This document shows positions 1 to 8,009 of a stretch of DNA of 64,000 nt, piece by piece (the first letter of the stretch is position 1; each line of letters starts with the position of its first letter). Below the pieces are notes generated by a model. The model worked only from the letters and a program-made list of their open reading frames with translations. It had not been told where the DNA came from and did not search any database. This stretch comes from Streptomyces sp. 6-11-2. Its GTDB lineage: Bacteria > Actinomycetota > Actinomycetes > Streptomycetales > Streptomycetaceae. The stretch is taken from positions 3,596,001 to 3,660,000 of the forward strand of contig NZ_BJOR01000001.1 of NCBI RefSeq assembly GCF_006540305.1. Reading direction: 5' to 3'. The position numbers and the translations under genes are program-made.

Positions 1-519
1 ATGGGACGCCCCAGCGACGCCAAGGACCCTCACGTTCTGGTGAACTTGCGGCCGGCGGGTGCCATGCCCCCTCCACCGCTTACCGCCAAGTCCTACACCT
101 TCACTCGCGACAGCGCGGAGGTGAAGCACATTGGCCTCCACTCGCAGCTCCGGATTCGGCGTGATGCCCAGCTCGCCGGATTCGACGATGCGGTGTTCGT
201 CGAGCCGGACGGTCGTGTCTCCGAGGGTGGAACTTGGAATCTCGGTTTCGTCGACCAGGACGGGACGGTTATTTGGCCTGATGCCCCCGTGCTCCCCGGT
301 ACGACGATGCTCTTGCTTCAGAGCCTTGGCACACCGAAGCAGATCACTGCCCCGGTCCGTATCGACGACGTCCCGAACATGGCTGCCGCATTTGCCACGA
401 ACACGACGATTGGTGTGCGTTCCGTGAGCGCGCTCGATGACGTGCAGTTTCCGCAGGACCACCCCGTGCTCGATGCACTGCGTGACGGCTACGCCGGGAT
501 TCCCGGCGATCGCCTGTAG
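1..519 (+). CDS. Class IV aminotransferase-like protein, C-terminal part (cut by window edge)
   Basis: This is the C-terminal 172 residues of a PLP-dependent fold-type IV protein (branched-chain aminotransferase / aminodeoxychorismate lyase superfamily). Supporting motifs are KHIGLHSQLRIRR, followed by VSEGGTWNLGFVD and PVLPGTTM, the order seen in the cofactor-binding half of this fold. Streptomyces members are usually about 250 residues, so the N-terminal 80 or so, with part of the small domain, probably lies left of the window; the ATG at base 1 need not be the real start. It ends 50 bp before the HTH-SUMF1 gene on the same strand, so the two may be cotranscribed. Substrate is unknown. The family call is fairly secure; an aminotransferase reaction is inference. 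Confidence 0.75.
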   Translation: MGRPSDAKDPHVLVNLRPAGAMPPPPLTAKSYTFTRDSAEVKHIGLHSQLRIRRDAQLAGFDDAVFVEPDGRVSEGGTWNLGFVDQDGTVIWPDAPVLPGTTMLLLQSLGTPKQITAPVRIDDVPNMAAAFATNTTIGVRSVSALDDVQFPQDHPVLDALRDGYAGIPGDRL

Positions 520-569
520 ACGCGTGCCGCCGCCACTCCCAGGGCGGAGATTTACGACAGAGGTAGCCC

Positions 570-1508
570 ATGCCACTCGTTACGAAATGGACCGGACGTG
601 AAGTTAAGGCACTGCGTGAAGCCGTACGGATGAGCCTCATGGAGTTCGCTGAGAAGCTCGGGGTGTCCGATCGCATCGTCTCCCGGTGGGAGGCAGACGG
701 CGAGCAAGCCACCCTGCGCATGGTGAATCAAGCGGCCTTGGACACTCTGCTCGCCAAAGCTGACCAGGATGCTCAGGGCCGCTTTGTCGGTATCCTTGCG
801 GCGGACGACATTCCTACTCAAGCGGTCATCGAACCTCATGAAGATCAGACGAGTAGCGGCGAATACGTGAAGCACCCCGGTGACGGAAAGCTCATGGCGC
901 ACATCCCGGAAGGGATCTTCCTGTCTGGGGAGGACGACGAACCGGTGTGGGTGGATGAATTCCACATCGACACCTTTCCTACGACCAACGCCGACTATGC
1001 GCGGTTCTGCGCAGCCACCCGGCATCCGATGCCTGAGCACTGGCAGAATGGTCGGTGTCCGCGTGAGCTGTACGACCATCCCGTTGTGCACGTAACGTGG
1101 CGAGACGCGAACGCGTACGCGACGTGGGCAGGGAAGTCGCTGCCGATAGCCGAGCAGTGGGAGAAGGCCGCGCGCGGAACCTCCGGTCGTACCTTCCCGT
1201 GGGGCGACCAAAAGACGGCCGCGAAGTGCAACGTCCGAGAGACCGGAGTGGAACGTACGACATCCGTCTCTCGATACCACAGCGGCGTTTCGCCCTACGG
1301 GGTCTACGACATGGTGGGCAACGTGTGGGAATGGCTAGCAACGCCAACCACGCCAGGGCGGTACGAACTGCGAGGTAGCGCCTTCACGAGCCCCCTGTTC
1401 CGGGGAGCACCCGCCGTGCCCAACGACGCCAGCGACACGATGCACGACGATGACACCGGGTTCCGCTGTGTGGCAACGCCTGAGCAGATGACTCCTCGGA
1501 AGGCGTGA
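570..1508 (+). CDS. HTH (XRE-type) - SUMF1/FGE-sulfatase domain fusion protein
   Basis: The first 60 or so residues form a Cro/C1-type helix-turn-helix (REAVRMSLMEFAEKLGVSD, then SRWE). After a linker of about 55 residues comes a SUMF1-like domain (about 115-305) with typical motifs: FPTTNADYARFC, HVTWRDANAYATWAGK, GVYDMVGNVWEW and the terminal TGFRCVA. Formylglycine-generating enzymes use two closely spaced Cys near the C-terminus; here the stretch after ELRGSAF has none before the FRCV Cys, so true formylglycine generation is unlikely. The role is unknown; a DNA-binding regulator with a ligand-binding or non-haem-iron SUMF1 domain is one reading. A frameshifted copy of its 3' end lies at 20543-20683, next to an integrase remnant, which points to spread by mobile elements. 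Confidence 0.8.
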   Translation: MPLVTKWTGREVKALREAVRMSLMEFAEKLGVSDRIVSRWEADGEQATLRMVNQAALDTLLAKADQDAQGRFVGILAADDIPTQAVIEPHEDQTSSGEYVKHPGDGKLMAHIPEGIFLSGEDDEPVWVDEFHIDTFPTTNADYARFCAATRHPMPEHWQNGRCPRELYDHPVVHVTWRDANAYATWAGKSLPIAEQWEKAARGTSGRTFPWGDQKTAAKCNVRETGVERTTSVSRYHSGVSPYGVYDMVGNVWEWLATPTTPGRYELRGSAFTSPLFRGAPAVPNDASDTMHDDDTGFRCVATPEQMTPRKA

Positions 1509-1580
1509 CGGGAAGGGCTCATTGCAGGCCCCATGGGCCATTAGTGGAAGGCTTCCAGATGACCGCTGCTGCCTACACTC

Positions 1581-2084
1581 CTAGGCAGCGGTGGGCATTT
1601 GCAGGTCGAGCCGGGCGTTGGTGCTACGCAGCATCATGAAAGTGTTGGCGTACGTGACATCCATCGCCTTGCAGGCGTCTGGTATGAGAACGCGCTTCTT
1701 GGATTCGGGTCGTGGCTGCTCATGCGTCACGAGTGTGTGGCCATGCGCAATCGCGTAGGCCACCAGGAAGAAGTCCGCCGTATTCGTTAGGAATTCAGTT
1801 AGTGCGGCGGCCGTGTAGCCTCGGGACTGAGCCCATGCGGTGATGCGGCCGAAGTGTGCGGTCGTAGCCGAATCAATCGGGCGAAAAAAGTCCGCATGCC
1901 CTCTCGCCCAAGTTGCGAGTTCGTCTCCACCTTCAACTAACTCGGCTTTGACGGGTTCGATGCTGCAGACGATTTGGTTGGCGTGGGCGAAGTCAAGCCA
2001 AGCCCAAAATCCCGGCGCTATGTCGAAGGCGTAGTAGCGGTTCTTTGCTTCGATAAGCACATTGGAGTCAACTAGATACATCAA
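1581..2084 (-). CDS. DUF4411 family PIN-like protein (putative toxin)
   Basis: This 167-residue protein opens with YLVDSNVLIEAKNRYY, the N-terminal signature of DUF4411, a PIN-domain-like family. PIN proteins are usually Mg-dependent RNases; the early Asp and later acidic residues (ITAW..., NTADFFLVAYA) fit that core. Its start overlaps the stop of the upstream ImmA/IrrE gene by 4 bp, so the pair is translationally coupled. DUF4411 genes beside Xre-COG2856 genes are known as a predicted toxin-antitoxin-like pair. Local composition is less GC-rich than the core genes in the window, in keeping with transfer. RNase activity and toxicity are inferred from family only. Confidence 0.82.
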   Translation of the reverse strand: MMYLVDSNVLIEAKNRYYAFDIAPGFWAWLDFAHANQIVCSIEPVKAELVEGGDELATWARGHADFFRPIDSATTAHFGRITAWAQSRGYTAAALTEFLTNTADFFLVAYAIAHGHTLVTHEQPRPESKKRVLIPDACKAMDVTYANTFMMLRSTNARLDLQMPTAA

Positions 2085-3232
2085 GCGGCTCCAATTGTTT
2101 CGACAAGGTTCTGGAAGGTCTGGTGCTTTTTCGTGCCTAGCAGGTGATAGGCATCCCTAAAGGGCGTTCCTCCTGCAAGGGTATCGGTGATAACTGCGCG
2201 TGCGAACTGTCGGCTCAGCTTCAAAGGTTGCGTGTTGTAGTAGTTGCCGCCGCTGGGGCTGTCTTCGGACCTTACGGAGGTCACCCGGCGAAACTCTTCC
2301 TCGTATCGCTCTCGATAGTCTTCCCATGTGAGGAATCGAGCGTCGTGAAGACGCTTCAGAATCACAAGGGTGCTTACTCGGTATCGGCGCGATAGTCGCT
2401 GGAGTTCGGGTAGATTAAGGCTTCCTCGGTAATCATTCCGAATCGACCTCAAAGGCACTAGTACCTCTGCGGCGACTCGATTGCACCACAGCTCTTCCTC
2501 ATGTTCGGGGCGCCTTGCCAAAGGGGCGTCAGAAAGAGCGCTTCTGCCTAGCCAAATGTGGGCTAGTTCGTGAATCATGGTGAAGTTTTGGGCGGCTTTG
2601 GTATCTTTCCCGTTGATGAAGATCAGGGGAGCAGCGCGATCGGATAGGGCAAACCCGCGAAATTCCATGGGGTTCAGTACTCGATGGGTGTCAGCTCCTA
2701 CTACGCCGTTCACCATCACGAGGACCCCGATGCCCTCGATTCGATCGATTAGTTTGCGTAGTGCATCTTCCCAGGAGGTGAAGGAGGCTCGCTCGCTTAC
2801 GTCAAAGCGCAGCATCTGCCTTATCTTGGCGGCTACCTCTGTTGGGTTGCTCGATACCCGTGCAGAGCCTACGAACTTAAGTTCGGGGTAGCCATGGGTG
2901 TTTGCATAGTCTCGATACCAATCCTGTCGCGACTGGCAAGCGTAGATGGTGTCAAGGAGGTCAACCGAGGGCCGATTTACGCTCCGGTTCCCCATCGTTC
3001 GCATGTCAGGGATCGGGACAGGTTCCTCCGGAGGGTGCGGTAGGAACAGCAGGCCCACGGGTGCGTGTGTCGCGTGAGCGAAACCCTCCAACTGCTTCAG
3101 TGTGGGAAGCGCGCTTCCGTTCACCCACTGTTCGAAACGCGGCACGCGCCTAGCGATCGTTTCGTCCGACCACCCGGCTCGTTCCACCGCCCAGAGCAAT
3201 AGCGCTGGCTCTACCCGGACACGAACAGACAC
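2081..3232 (-). CDS. XRE-ImmA/IrrE family metallopeptidase regulator (putative antitoxin partner)
   Basis: The protein combines an N-terminal HTH-like segment (ETIARRVPRFEQWVNGSALPTLKQLEGFA) with a COG2856 peptidase domain carrying the zinc motif MIHELAHIWLG (HExxH) and a later EEELWCNRVAAEVLVP helix typical of ImmA/IrrE. Such proteins cleave or control repressors, or act as antitoxins. I chose the GTG at 3232 because a strong GGGGGAGGTGGG Shine-Dalgarno sits a few bases upstream; an ATG at 3256 would put that site inside the gene. It precedes and overlaps the DUF4411 gene by 4 bp. The C-terminal 60 or so residues (SGGNYYNTQ..., LLGTKKHQTF) recur in related island proteins. Family assignment is good; the partner role is inferred from context. 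Confidence 0.82.
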   Translation of the reverse strand: MSVRVRVEPALLLWAVERAGWSDETIARRVPRFEQWVNGSALPTLKQLEGFAHATHAPVGLLFLPHPPEEPVPIPDMRTMGNRSVNRPSVDLLDTIYACQSRQDWYRDYANTHGYPELKFVGSARVSSNPTEVAAKIRQMLRFDVSERASFTSWEDALRKLIDRIEGIGVLVMVNGVVGADTHRVLNPMEFRGFALSDRAAPLIFINGKDTKAAQNFTMIHELAHIWLGRSALSDAPLARRPEHEEELWCNRVAAEVLVPLRSIRNDYRGSLNLPELQRLSRRYRVSTLVILKRLHDARFLTWEDYRERYEEEFRRVTSVRSEDSPSGGNYYNTQPLKLSRQFARAVITDTLAGGTPFRDAYHLLGTKKHQTFQNLVETIGAA

Positions 3233-3509
3233 GCAACCCACCTCCCCCTTGACCATAGGTTAGGGACCAGAGTGATGCTTGCGAACCCTACGTTCAGTTA
3301 CGGATCGATCACTGCTCCGGCTGGTTCCCTGCCCAGTCGCCCTGTTGGTCATGCACGTGCCTTGCGTCAGCAGGGCCGTCCGAGGGGGCCGTCGACGCCC
3401 CTGCGGCTGGGGCGGTCGGTTTCCCGGTCCGTGCGCAGCACACCCAGACGCGCAGAGGTGCGTGCAGCAGATTTGAGCGTAGGTATGCCCGGAGCCAGAC
3501 TGTTGCGGC

Positions 3510-5855
3510 ATGATCGGGCGCATGCGATGGCGAGGGATGCGTTGGTGGGTTGCGCTGTTCGGTCCGTTGTTCTTCGTCTTGATGTTCACTATCGGTCCGG
3601 CTGTACTCAACATCGTCAAACTGCCAGGTCCCACTTGGGTGACAACTGCCGTTGCAGGGGCCGGCGGGGTACTGCTGCTGGTCGCAACCCCGCTGATGCA
3701 GACCAGGTTGGATGCACTAACGCAGCAGTCAAAGTTGCAGGTCGAGCGGGTGCGACGCCTGGAGGCTGCCCTCGAGCCGTTGGTTGGATCTGATCGAGAC
3801 CTACCGCTTGTCCGAGAGGTGGTCGATCGGGCGCTGCTGGGCATTCATCCCGCAATCCCACTGCCTCCGAGTGCCAACCCTGAGCTGTCCGTAGAGCTGC
3901 CTACCTATGTGCCACGGGACGTTGACGCCGATTTGCATACGGCTCTACGGAGGGCCAGCGTATCCGGCGGTTTTGTGCTTCTCGTGGGACCTGCCGCGTC
4001 GGGCAAGACAAGGTGTGCGTTCGAAGCGATCAACGCCGTTCTGAGCAACTGGCGCTTGTGTATGCCAGCCACAGCCGAGCGACTTACGGCACTGGTCGAC
4101 AGCGGGGCGGACCTGAGACACACCGTGGTGTGGCTCAACGAGACGCAAGACTTCCTCGGGACTGGACGCCTCGCTGTTGAGACCGTGCGGCGCCTGTTAG
4201 CGGACCACGCGCGACCGGTGGTACTGGTAGGCACGATCTGGCCGAGCGAGTACACCCGGCTAAGTACGTCTAGCACAGCCGACGATGGTCAGGATCTGAA
4301 CCGGGATTCAAGGGAGATCCTCAAACTGGCCCATCGCTTCTCCATAAAGACTTTCAGCTACGCCGAGCAGGCCCGGGCCCGGGACCTAGCTCAAACAGAT
4401 CCACGGCTCCAAGAGGCCGTGGACGGTGGCGGGGATGCTGCGTGTCTGACCGAGGTAGTAGCGGCTGTACCGGAACTTATCCACAGGTGGGAACAAGCCG
4501 ATGACCCATTCGGCGCGGCTGTCGTCAGTGCGGGGGTTGATGCCCGCCTTTGCGGCCACCCGGAACCGCTGCCACTTGGCCTTCTGGAAGCTCTAGCGAT
4601 CTTTCACCTGACCGGGGCGCAACGTGCGGCTGCCAGGGAGGACTGGTTTACGAGTGCGTTGCATTGGGCCTGCGAACCGGTCCGCGGCTCGGTGGCTCCA
4701 CTCACGCCTGAGGCTGCCCAAATCGGTCACCTGGACGGTTACCGCGTCACAGATGTTCTTGTTCAACACGTCCAGCGCGTTACGAGACCGATTGCCAATG
4801 TGCCTGAGCCACAGTGGGAGCTCTTGATCGCGGAGGCGAGGCCCGAGGCTTGTTTGCACATCGGGGCAACGGCTTACCAAGCGGGACTTCATCGGCTGGC
4901 TGAGCGTGCTTGGAGGCGTGCCGCGGAAGCGGGCGACATCAACGCCATGACCGGGCTCGGGGTCGTACTGGCCCGTCAGGAAGAGTACGAGCAGGCACGT
5001 TCCTGGCTGGAGCGTGCCGCGGAAGCGGGCGACATCAACGCCATGGCCGGGCTGGGGATCGTGCTGGCCGGTCAGGGTGAGGACGAGCAGGCACGTCCCT
5101 GGCTGGAGCGTGCTGCGGAAGCCGGCGACACCAGGGCCATCACCGGGCTCGGGCTCGTGCTGGCCGGTCAGGGTGAGGACGAGCAGGCACGTCCCTGGCT
5201 GGAGCGTGCTGCGGAAGCCGGCGACACCAGGGCCATGACCGGGCTCGGGCTCGTGCTGGTCCGTCAGGGTGAGGACGAGCAGGCACGTCCCTGGCTGGAG
5301 CGTGCTGCGGAAGCCGGCGAACCCGAGGTCATGGCCGAGCTCGGGGCTCTGCTGGTCCGTCAGGGTGAGCGCGAGCAGGCACGTCCCTGGCTGGAGCGTG
5401 CTGCGGAAGCCGGCGAACCCCAGGTCATGGCCGTGCTCGGGCTCGTGCTGGCCGGTCGAAGAGAGTACGAGCAGGCACGTCCCTGGCTGGAGCGTGCCGC
5501 GGAAGCCGGCGAACCCAAGGTCATGACCGTGCTCGGGCTCGTGCTGGCCGGTCAGGGTGAGCGCGAGCAGGCACGCCCCTGGCTGGAGCGTGCCGCGGAA
5601 GCCGGCGAACCCAAGGCTATGGCCGTGCTCGGGCTCGTGCTGGCCGGTCAGGGAGAGTACGAGCAGGCACGCCCCTGGCTGGAGCGTGCCGCGGAAGCCG
5701 GCGACACCCAGGCCATGAGCGGGCTCGGGGGCATGCTGGCCGGTCAGGGTGAGGACGAGCAGGCACGTCCCTGGCTGGAGCGTGCCGCGGAAGCGGGCGA
5801 CGCCCACGCCGCGGGCCTTCTCCGGACCTCGTCAGCTGAGCATGAAGGGGCCTGA
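3510..5855 (+). CDS. Membrane-anchored P-loop ATPase with 32-residue TPR/Sel1-like repeats
   Basis: There are two hydrophobic segments at about residues 12-35 and 42-62, then a P-loop domain with Walker A GPAASGKT (about 159-166) and a Walker B-like VVWLNETQDFL. A helical region follows, then from residue 471 nine nearly identical 32-residue units (consensus AMxxLGLVLAGQGExEQARPWLERAAEAGD) plus a partial tenth. The layout resembles STAND-type NTPases, which use repeats as a sensor or platform. It is the last gene before the tRNA-Ser attachment-site remnant and looks like island cargo. Start is uncertain: ATGs at 3510, 3522 and 3537 are all possible and none has an ideal ribosome site. Function is unknown; defence or conflict roles are inference from architecture only. 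Confidence 0.75.
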   Translation: MIGRMRWRGMRWWVALFGPLFFVLMFTIGPAVLNIVKLPGPTWVTTAVAGAGGVLLLVATPLMQTRLDALTQQSKLQVERVRRLEAALEPLVGSDRDLPLVREVVDRALLGIHPAIPLPPSANPELSVELPTYVPRDVDADLHTALRRASVSGGFVLLVGPAASGKTRCAFEAINAVLSNWRLCMPATAERLTALVDSGADLRHTVVWLNETQDFLGTGRLAVETVRRLLADHARPVVLVGTIWPSEYTRLSTSSTADDGQDLNRDSREILKLAHRFSIKTFSYAEQARARDLAQTDPRLQEAVDGGGDAACLTEVVAAVPELIHRWEQADDPFGAAVVSAGVDARLCGHPEPLPLGLLEALAIFHLTGAQRAAAREDWFTSALHWACEPVRGSVAPLTPEAAQIGHLDGYRVTDVLVQHVQRVTRPIANVPEPQWELLIAEARPEACLHIGATAYQAGLHRLAERAWRRAAEAGDINAMTGLGVVLARQEEYEQARSWLERAAEAGDINAMAGLGIVLAGQGEDEQARPWLERAAEAGDTRAITGLGLVLAGQGEDEQARPWLERAAEAGDTRAMTGLGLVLVRQGEDEQARPWLERAAEAGEPEVMAELGALLVRQGEREQARPWLERAAEAGEPQVMAVLGLVLAGRREYEQARPWLERAAEAGEPKVMTVLGLVLAGQGEREQARPWLERAAEAGEPKAMAVLGLVLAGQGEYEQARPWLERAAEAGDTQAMSGLGGMLAGQGEDEQARPWLERAAEAGDAHAAGLLRTSSAEHEGA
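4920..5810 (+). repeat. 96-bp tandem repeat array inside the ATPase gene
   Basis: Nine complete 96-bp units, plus a partial tenth, run in frame from 4920. The units are close to identical at DNA level, including synonymous positions (for example the recurring gagcaggcacgtccctgg), so they expanded recently or are kept alike by recombination. Each encodes one 32-residue helical repeat. Copy number is expected to vary between strains. Confidence 0.92.
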
Positions 5856-6044
5856 GCCGGCGAATGACTGTCCAGACAAGGCCACTTCAAGGAGGCCCAC
5901 GCACCCGTGGAGAGGTGTTGGACATCCCCAGACGGATCGGATTGGAGCCTTTGTGGGCCATGTGTGGGCCAGCCAAGGCACTCTCGGTACATTGCGTGTC
6001 GTTTCTGCAGGTCACCGGGCCCAGGCGTAGTGCAACCGCAACGT

Positions 6045-6098
6045 TCTTGAAAACCGTCGTGGCGCGAGTCACCGTGGGTTCAAATCCCACACCCACCG
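6045..6098 (+). repeat. Duplicated 3' half of tRNA-Ser(UGA): attachment-site remnant
   Basis: The sequence runs from the anticodon loop (tcttgaaaaccgtc) through the long variable arm and T arm (gtgggttcaaatcccac) to acceptor acccacc plus G discriminator. The matching 5' acceptor strand ggtgggt is absent upstream, so this is only the 3' half. Tyrosine integrases commonly leave such copies at the far end of an inserted element. The intact gene would then lie left of the window, making 1-6045 the right part of an island. Confidence 0.8.
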
Positions 6099-6126
6099 CG
6101 TAGCAGGTGAGAAGCTTGCAGGTCAG

Positions 6127-6158
6127 AAGGGGTGCCACTCTCCGGAGCGGCACCCCTT
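6127..6158 (+). terminator. Intrinsic terminator after the tRNA-Ser fragment
   Basis: A 10-bp perfect stem, aaggggtgcc / ggcacccctt, lies 30 bp after the tRNA fragment, so the duplicated unit includes the tRNA terminator. A near copy occurs at 7936-7967. No gene is seen between 5855 and 6393 apart from these elements. Confidence 0.75.
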
Positions 6159-6392
6159 CCGCGTGACTTTGTCTCACCCCGACTCGCCGGTTTCCCATCT
6201 CTGACCAGGGCGTCCGGCCAACCTGCGGCCACGAATCGGGGTCCCTCGCCCCCACTTTCGTGCTCCGCCAACCGCCGTTCGATCAGCGCGTGCTGCAGTT
6301 CGTCGACCGTACCGACCCGGCGTGACCGACCACGGGTGAGGTGAGGACGACCCCGTCTGCGCGAGCCGACGGGGGCCGGGTCGTGCCCGGGG

Positions 6393-6902
6393 CTAGAAGT
6401 GCCCGAGGTCCATCTCCTTGTCCAGCCGCTCCTTCAGCTTCACGATGTCCTTCAGGAGGGCATCCATCGCGGCCAGGTCTGCCGGATCCGTCTCCTGCAC
6501 ACCCTCGGACACCTTGTCGGCCAGGTCGCGGAGATCCGCGTAGTACGGATCCAACCCCGCCTCGTCGTGCAGTTGCTGCGCCACGGGAGCCGCAAGCGGC
6601 TGAAGCAGGGTGAGAGTCGCCTGGCATTGGTGGTCAGTGACACAACCACCGGCGAACGTCTCTTGCGCAGTGAAGCTCGTGTACTGAAGCGCAGCAGATC
6701 TTGTCGCCCTCATCTCATCGGGCTTCACCGTCGGGGTTGTCGCCGCATCGGGCTTGACCGTCGGGGCCGTCGCCGCAGCCGTCTTCGCTTCCCTGGTCGT
6801 GCCCGGCTTACCGGCCTCCCCGCTGCACGCCGTCATCAGAACCAGTGCCCCACCCACGGCCAGCACGGACATGCCGCGGCTGCCCCACCTTCGGATCTTC
6901 AT
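6393..6902 (-). CDS. Putative secreted lipoprotein
   Basis: The 169-residue protein starts with a basic n-region (MKIRRWGSRG), a hydrophobic core and the lipobox LMTAC, so it should be lipid-anchored on the outer membrane face. A Thr/Lys/Pro-rich spacer with a short repeat (TVKPDAATTPTVKPDE) is followed by a helical domain with two Cys (GGCVTDHQCQ) and a charged C-terminal helix (LLKDIVKLKERLDKEMDLG). The ATG at 6902 is taken as start because it begins the signal peptide; upstream in-frame sequence is basic and non-coding in appearance. No family recognised. Confidence 0.7.
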   Translation of the reverse strand: MKIRRWGSRGMSVLAVGGALVLMTACSGEAGKPGTTREAKTAAATAPTVKPDAATTPTVKPDEMRATRSAALQYTSFTAQETFAGGCVTDHQCQATLTLLQPLAAPVAQQLHDEAGLDPYYADLRDLADKVSEGVQETDPADLAAMDALLKDIVKLKERLDKEMDLGHF

Positions 6903-7030
6903 GCGCGGGAACGTAGCACTTCGCCGGCGGCGCGTTGTTTTCCATCGAGGTCGAGGACTGATCGGCACCGTGAGGTCACGGCCACGACAAGTCTCAGGTC
7001 CATCTCCGCAAGGGAAGGGCCGCTCCAGTG

Positions 7031-7246
7031 TCAATCGGTCGCGGGCCACACCTCGGGCCCGCCGCCGCGCCACTCCACCAGGGGCGACATCGCCACGTCC
7101 AGTTCGTCCAGGCCTTCCAGGCCGATCCGTTCAATGAAGACCGACAGCTCGTGCAGGCTGTACGCCGTGCCGAGGGTGGTCCCGTCGGCTCGCACCTGCC
7201 GGCCGCCGCCCTCCCCGGGCGGGTTCACGATCACGCGAGCAGTCAT
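7031..7246 (-). CDS. Small conserved-looking protein of unknown function
   Basis: A 71-residue acidic protein (MTARVIVNPPGEGGG at the start, PLVEWRGGGPEVWPATD at the end). An AGGA ribosome site lies 8 bases before the ATG at 7246, which favours this start over the longer open frame. It contains a predicted amphipathic helix (SLHELSVFIERIGLEGLDEL). It lies between the two tRNA-Ser fragments, beside the lipoprotein gene on the same strand. I do not recognise a family. Confidence 0.55.
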   Translation of the reverse strand: MTARVIVNPPGEGGGRQVRADGTTLGTAYSLHELSVFIERIGLEGLDELDVAMSPLVEWRGGGPEVWPATD

Positions 7247-7522
7247 GGCACCATCCTGCGGCCGGGCCGTGCGGGACGCATCGCGGCGTGGATCGGTCGA
7301 GGTACCCCCACCACGGGCGAAGCGGGGCCGTCCCAGGAGGTTGGTCAGCACCAAAGATCGCGTACGCGGGTCCCTGCTGAACTGCCACGTGCCTGAGCTG
7401 GGAGAGAATGCGGCTGGACTCGTGGTTCACCGTGGGTCCCCACAGCCTCGTGCCTGAACGGGCACGCCGGGGGGCACGGCACACTGGGCGATGTCGGCAG
7501 TGGCGATTTCGGCGGGGGGAAC

Positions 7523-7774
7523 GTGAGCAAGGGTTGGCCTGAGCGCTGGTGGACGACGGCTCTCCTGGCTGTGGTGCTGACCGGCATCGTGACCTACGAC
7601 GTCGGGATGGTCGTGGGGGTTCTTACGGAGCCGGTAGTGGACTGGTGGGCTCTTGTCGGGCCATGCCTGGGGGGAACCTGGTTTGCGCTCCTGGCGGTTG
7701 TGTGTGCCCGCCGTGCGATCACCCTCCACAGGAGGACACGAGCCGTAGGTGGTGAGACGCAGGCCGGCCGCTGA
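7523..7774 (+). CDS. Small two-helix membrane protein
   Basis: An 83-residue product with two hydrophobic segments (about 11-33 and 42-62), short charged termini and an RRWG-type basic C-terminus. It starts with GTG after a gcggggggaac ribosome site. It is the last gene before the second tRNA-Ser remnant. No family recognised. The 236 bp to the next gene hold that remnant and a terminator. Confidence 0.55.
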   Translation: MSKGWPERWWTTALLAVVLTGIVTYDVGMVVGVLTEPVVDWWALVGPCLGGTWFALLAVVCARRAITLHRRTRAVGGETQAGR

Positions 7775-7893
7775 CTCCCGTCGGGCGAGCCGTGGCACCT
7801 CGCGGCCATCCTGTGGCCAACAGTGCTACCGCCTGGCCCCGCCCCCGGTGTAAGCACAGGTCATCGGCCGATTGGGAACTGTCCCGCGCACGG

Positions 7894-7912
7894 TCTTGAA
7901 AACCGTCGTGGC
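7894..7912 (+). repeat. Second tRNA-Ser(UGA) anticodon-arm copy (degraded att site)
   Basis: The 19 bp tcttgaaaaccgtcgtggc match 6045-6063 exactly, and here the 5' side of the anticodon stem (acggt) is also kept. The T arm and acceptor are lost, but the following segment, including its terminator, matches that downstream of the first copy with scattered differences. This marks 6045-7912 as a separately bounded small segment. Confidence 0.72.
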
Positions 7913-7935
7913 AGGTCAGCGTAAGGCCAGGTCGG

Positions 7936-7967
7936 AAGGGGTGCCGCTCTCCGCAGTGGCACCCCTT
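7936..7967 (+). terminator. Intrinsic terminator, copy of the 6127 hairpin
   Basis: Stem aaggggtgcc / ggcacccctt with a changed loop. It is followed by sequence resembling that after 6158, ending near the stop of the convergent FMN reductase gene. Confidence 0.7.
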
Positions 7968-8009
7968 CCGTGTGCTCTTGTCGCACCCTGACTCACCGGG
8001 TTCGCAGCA

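Noticed and set aside
570..1508. True formylglycine-generating enzyme
   Set aside because: The Cys pair needed near the C-terminus is absent and no sulfatase gene is nearby.
4593..5807. A long - strand frame with regular repeats across the ATPase repeat region
   Set aside because: It is the reverse reading of the 96-bp repeats; the + frame has Walker motifs and a membrane anchor.
4920..5810. CRISPR-like array
   Set aside because: Contiguous 96-bp repeats without spacers, within a reading frame.
6000..6098. A complete tRNA-Ser(UGA) gene
   Set aside because: No 5' acceptor, D arm or paired anticodon stem upstream; only the 3' half is present.
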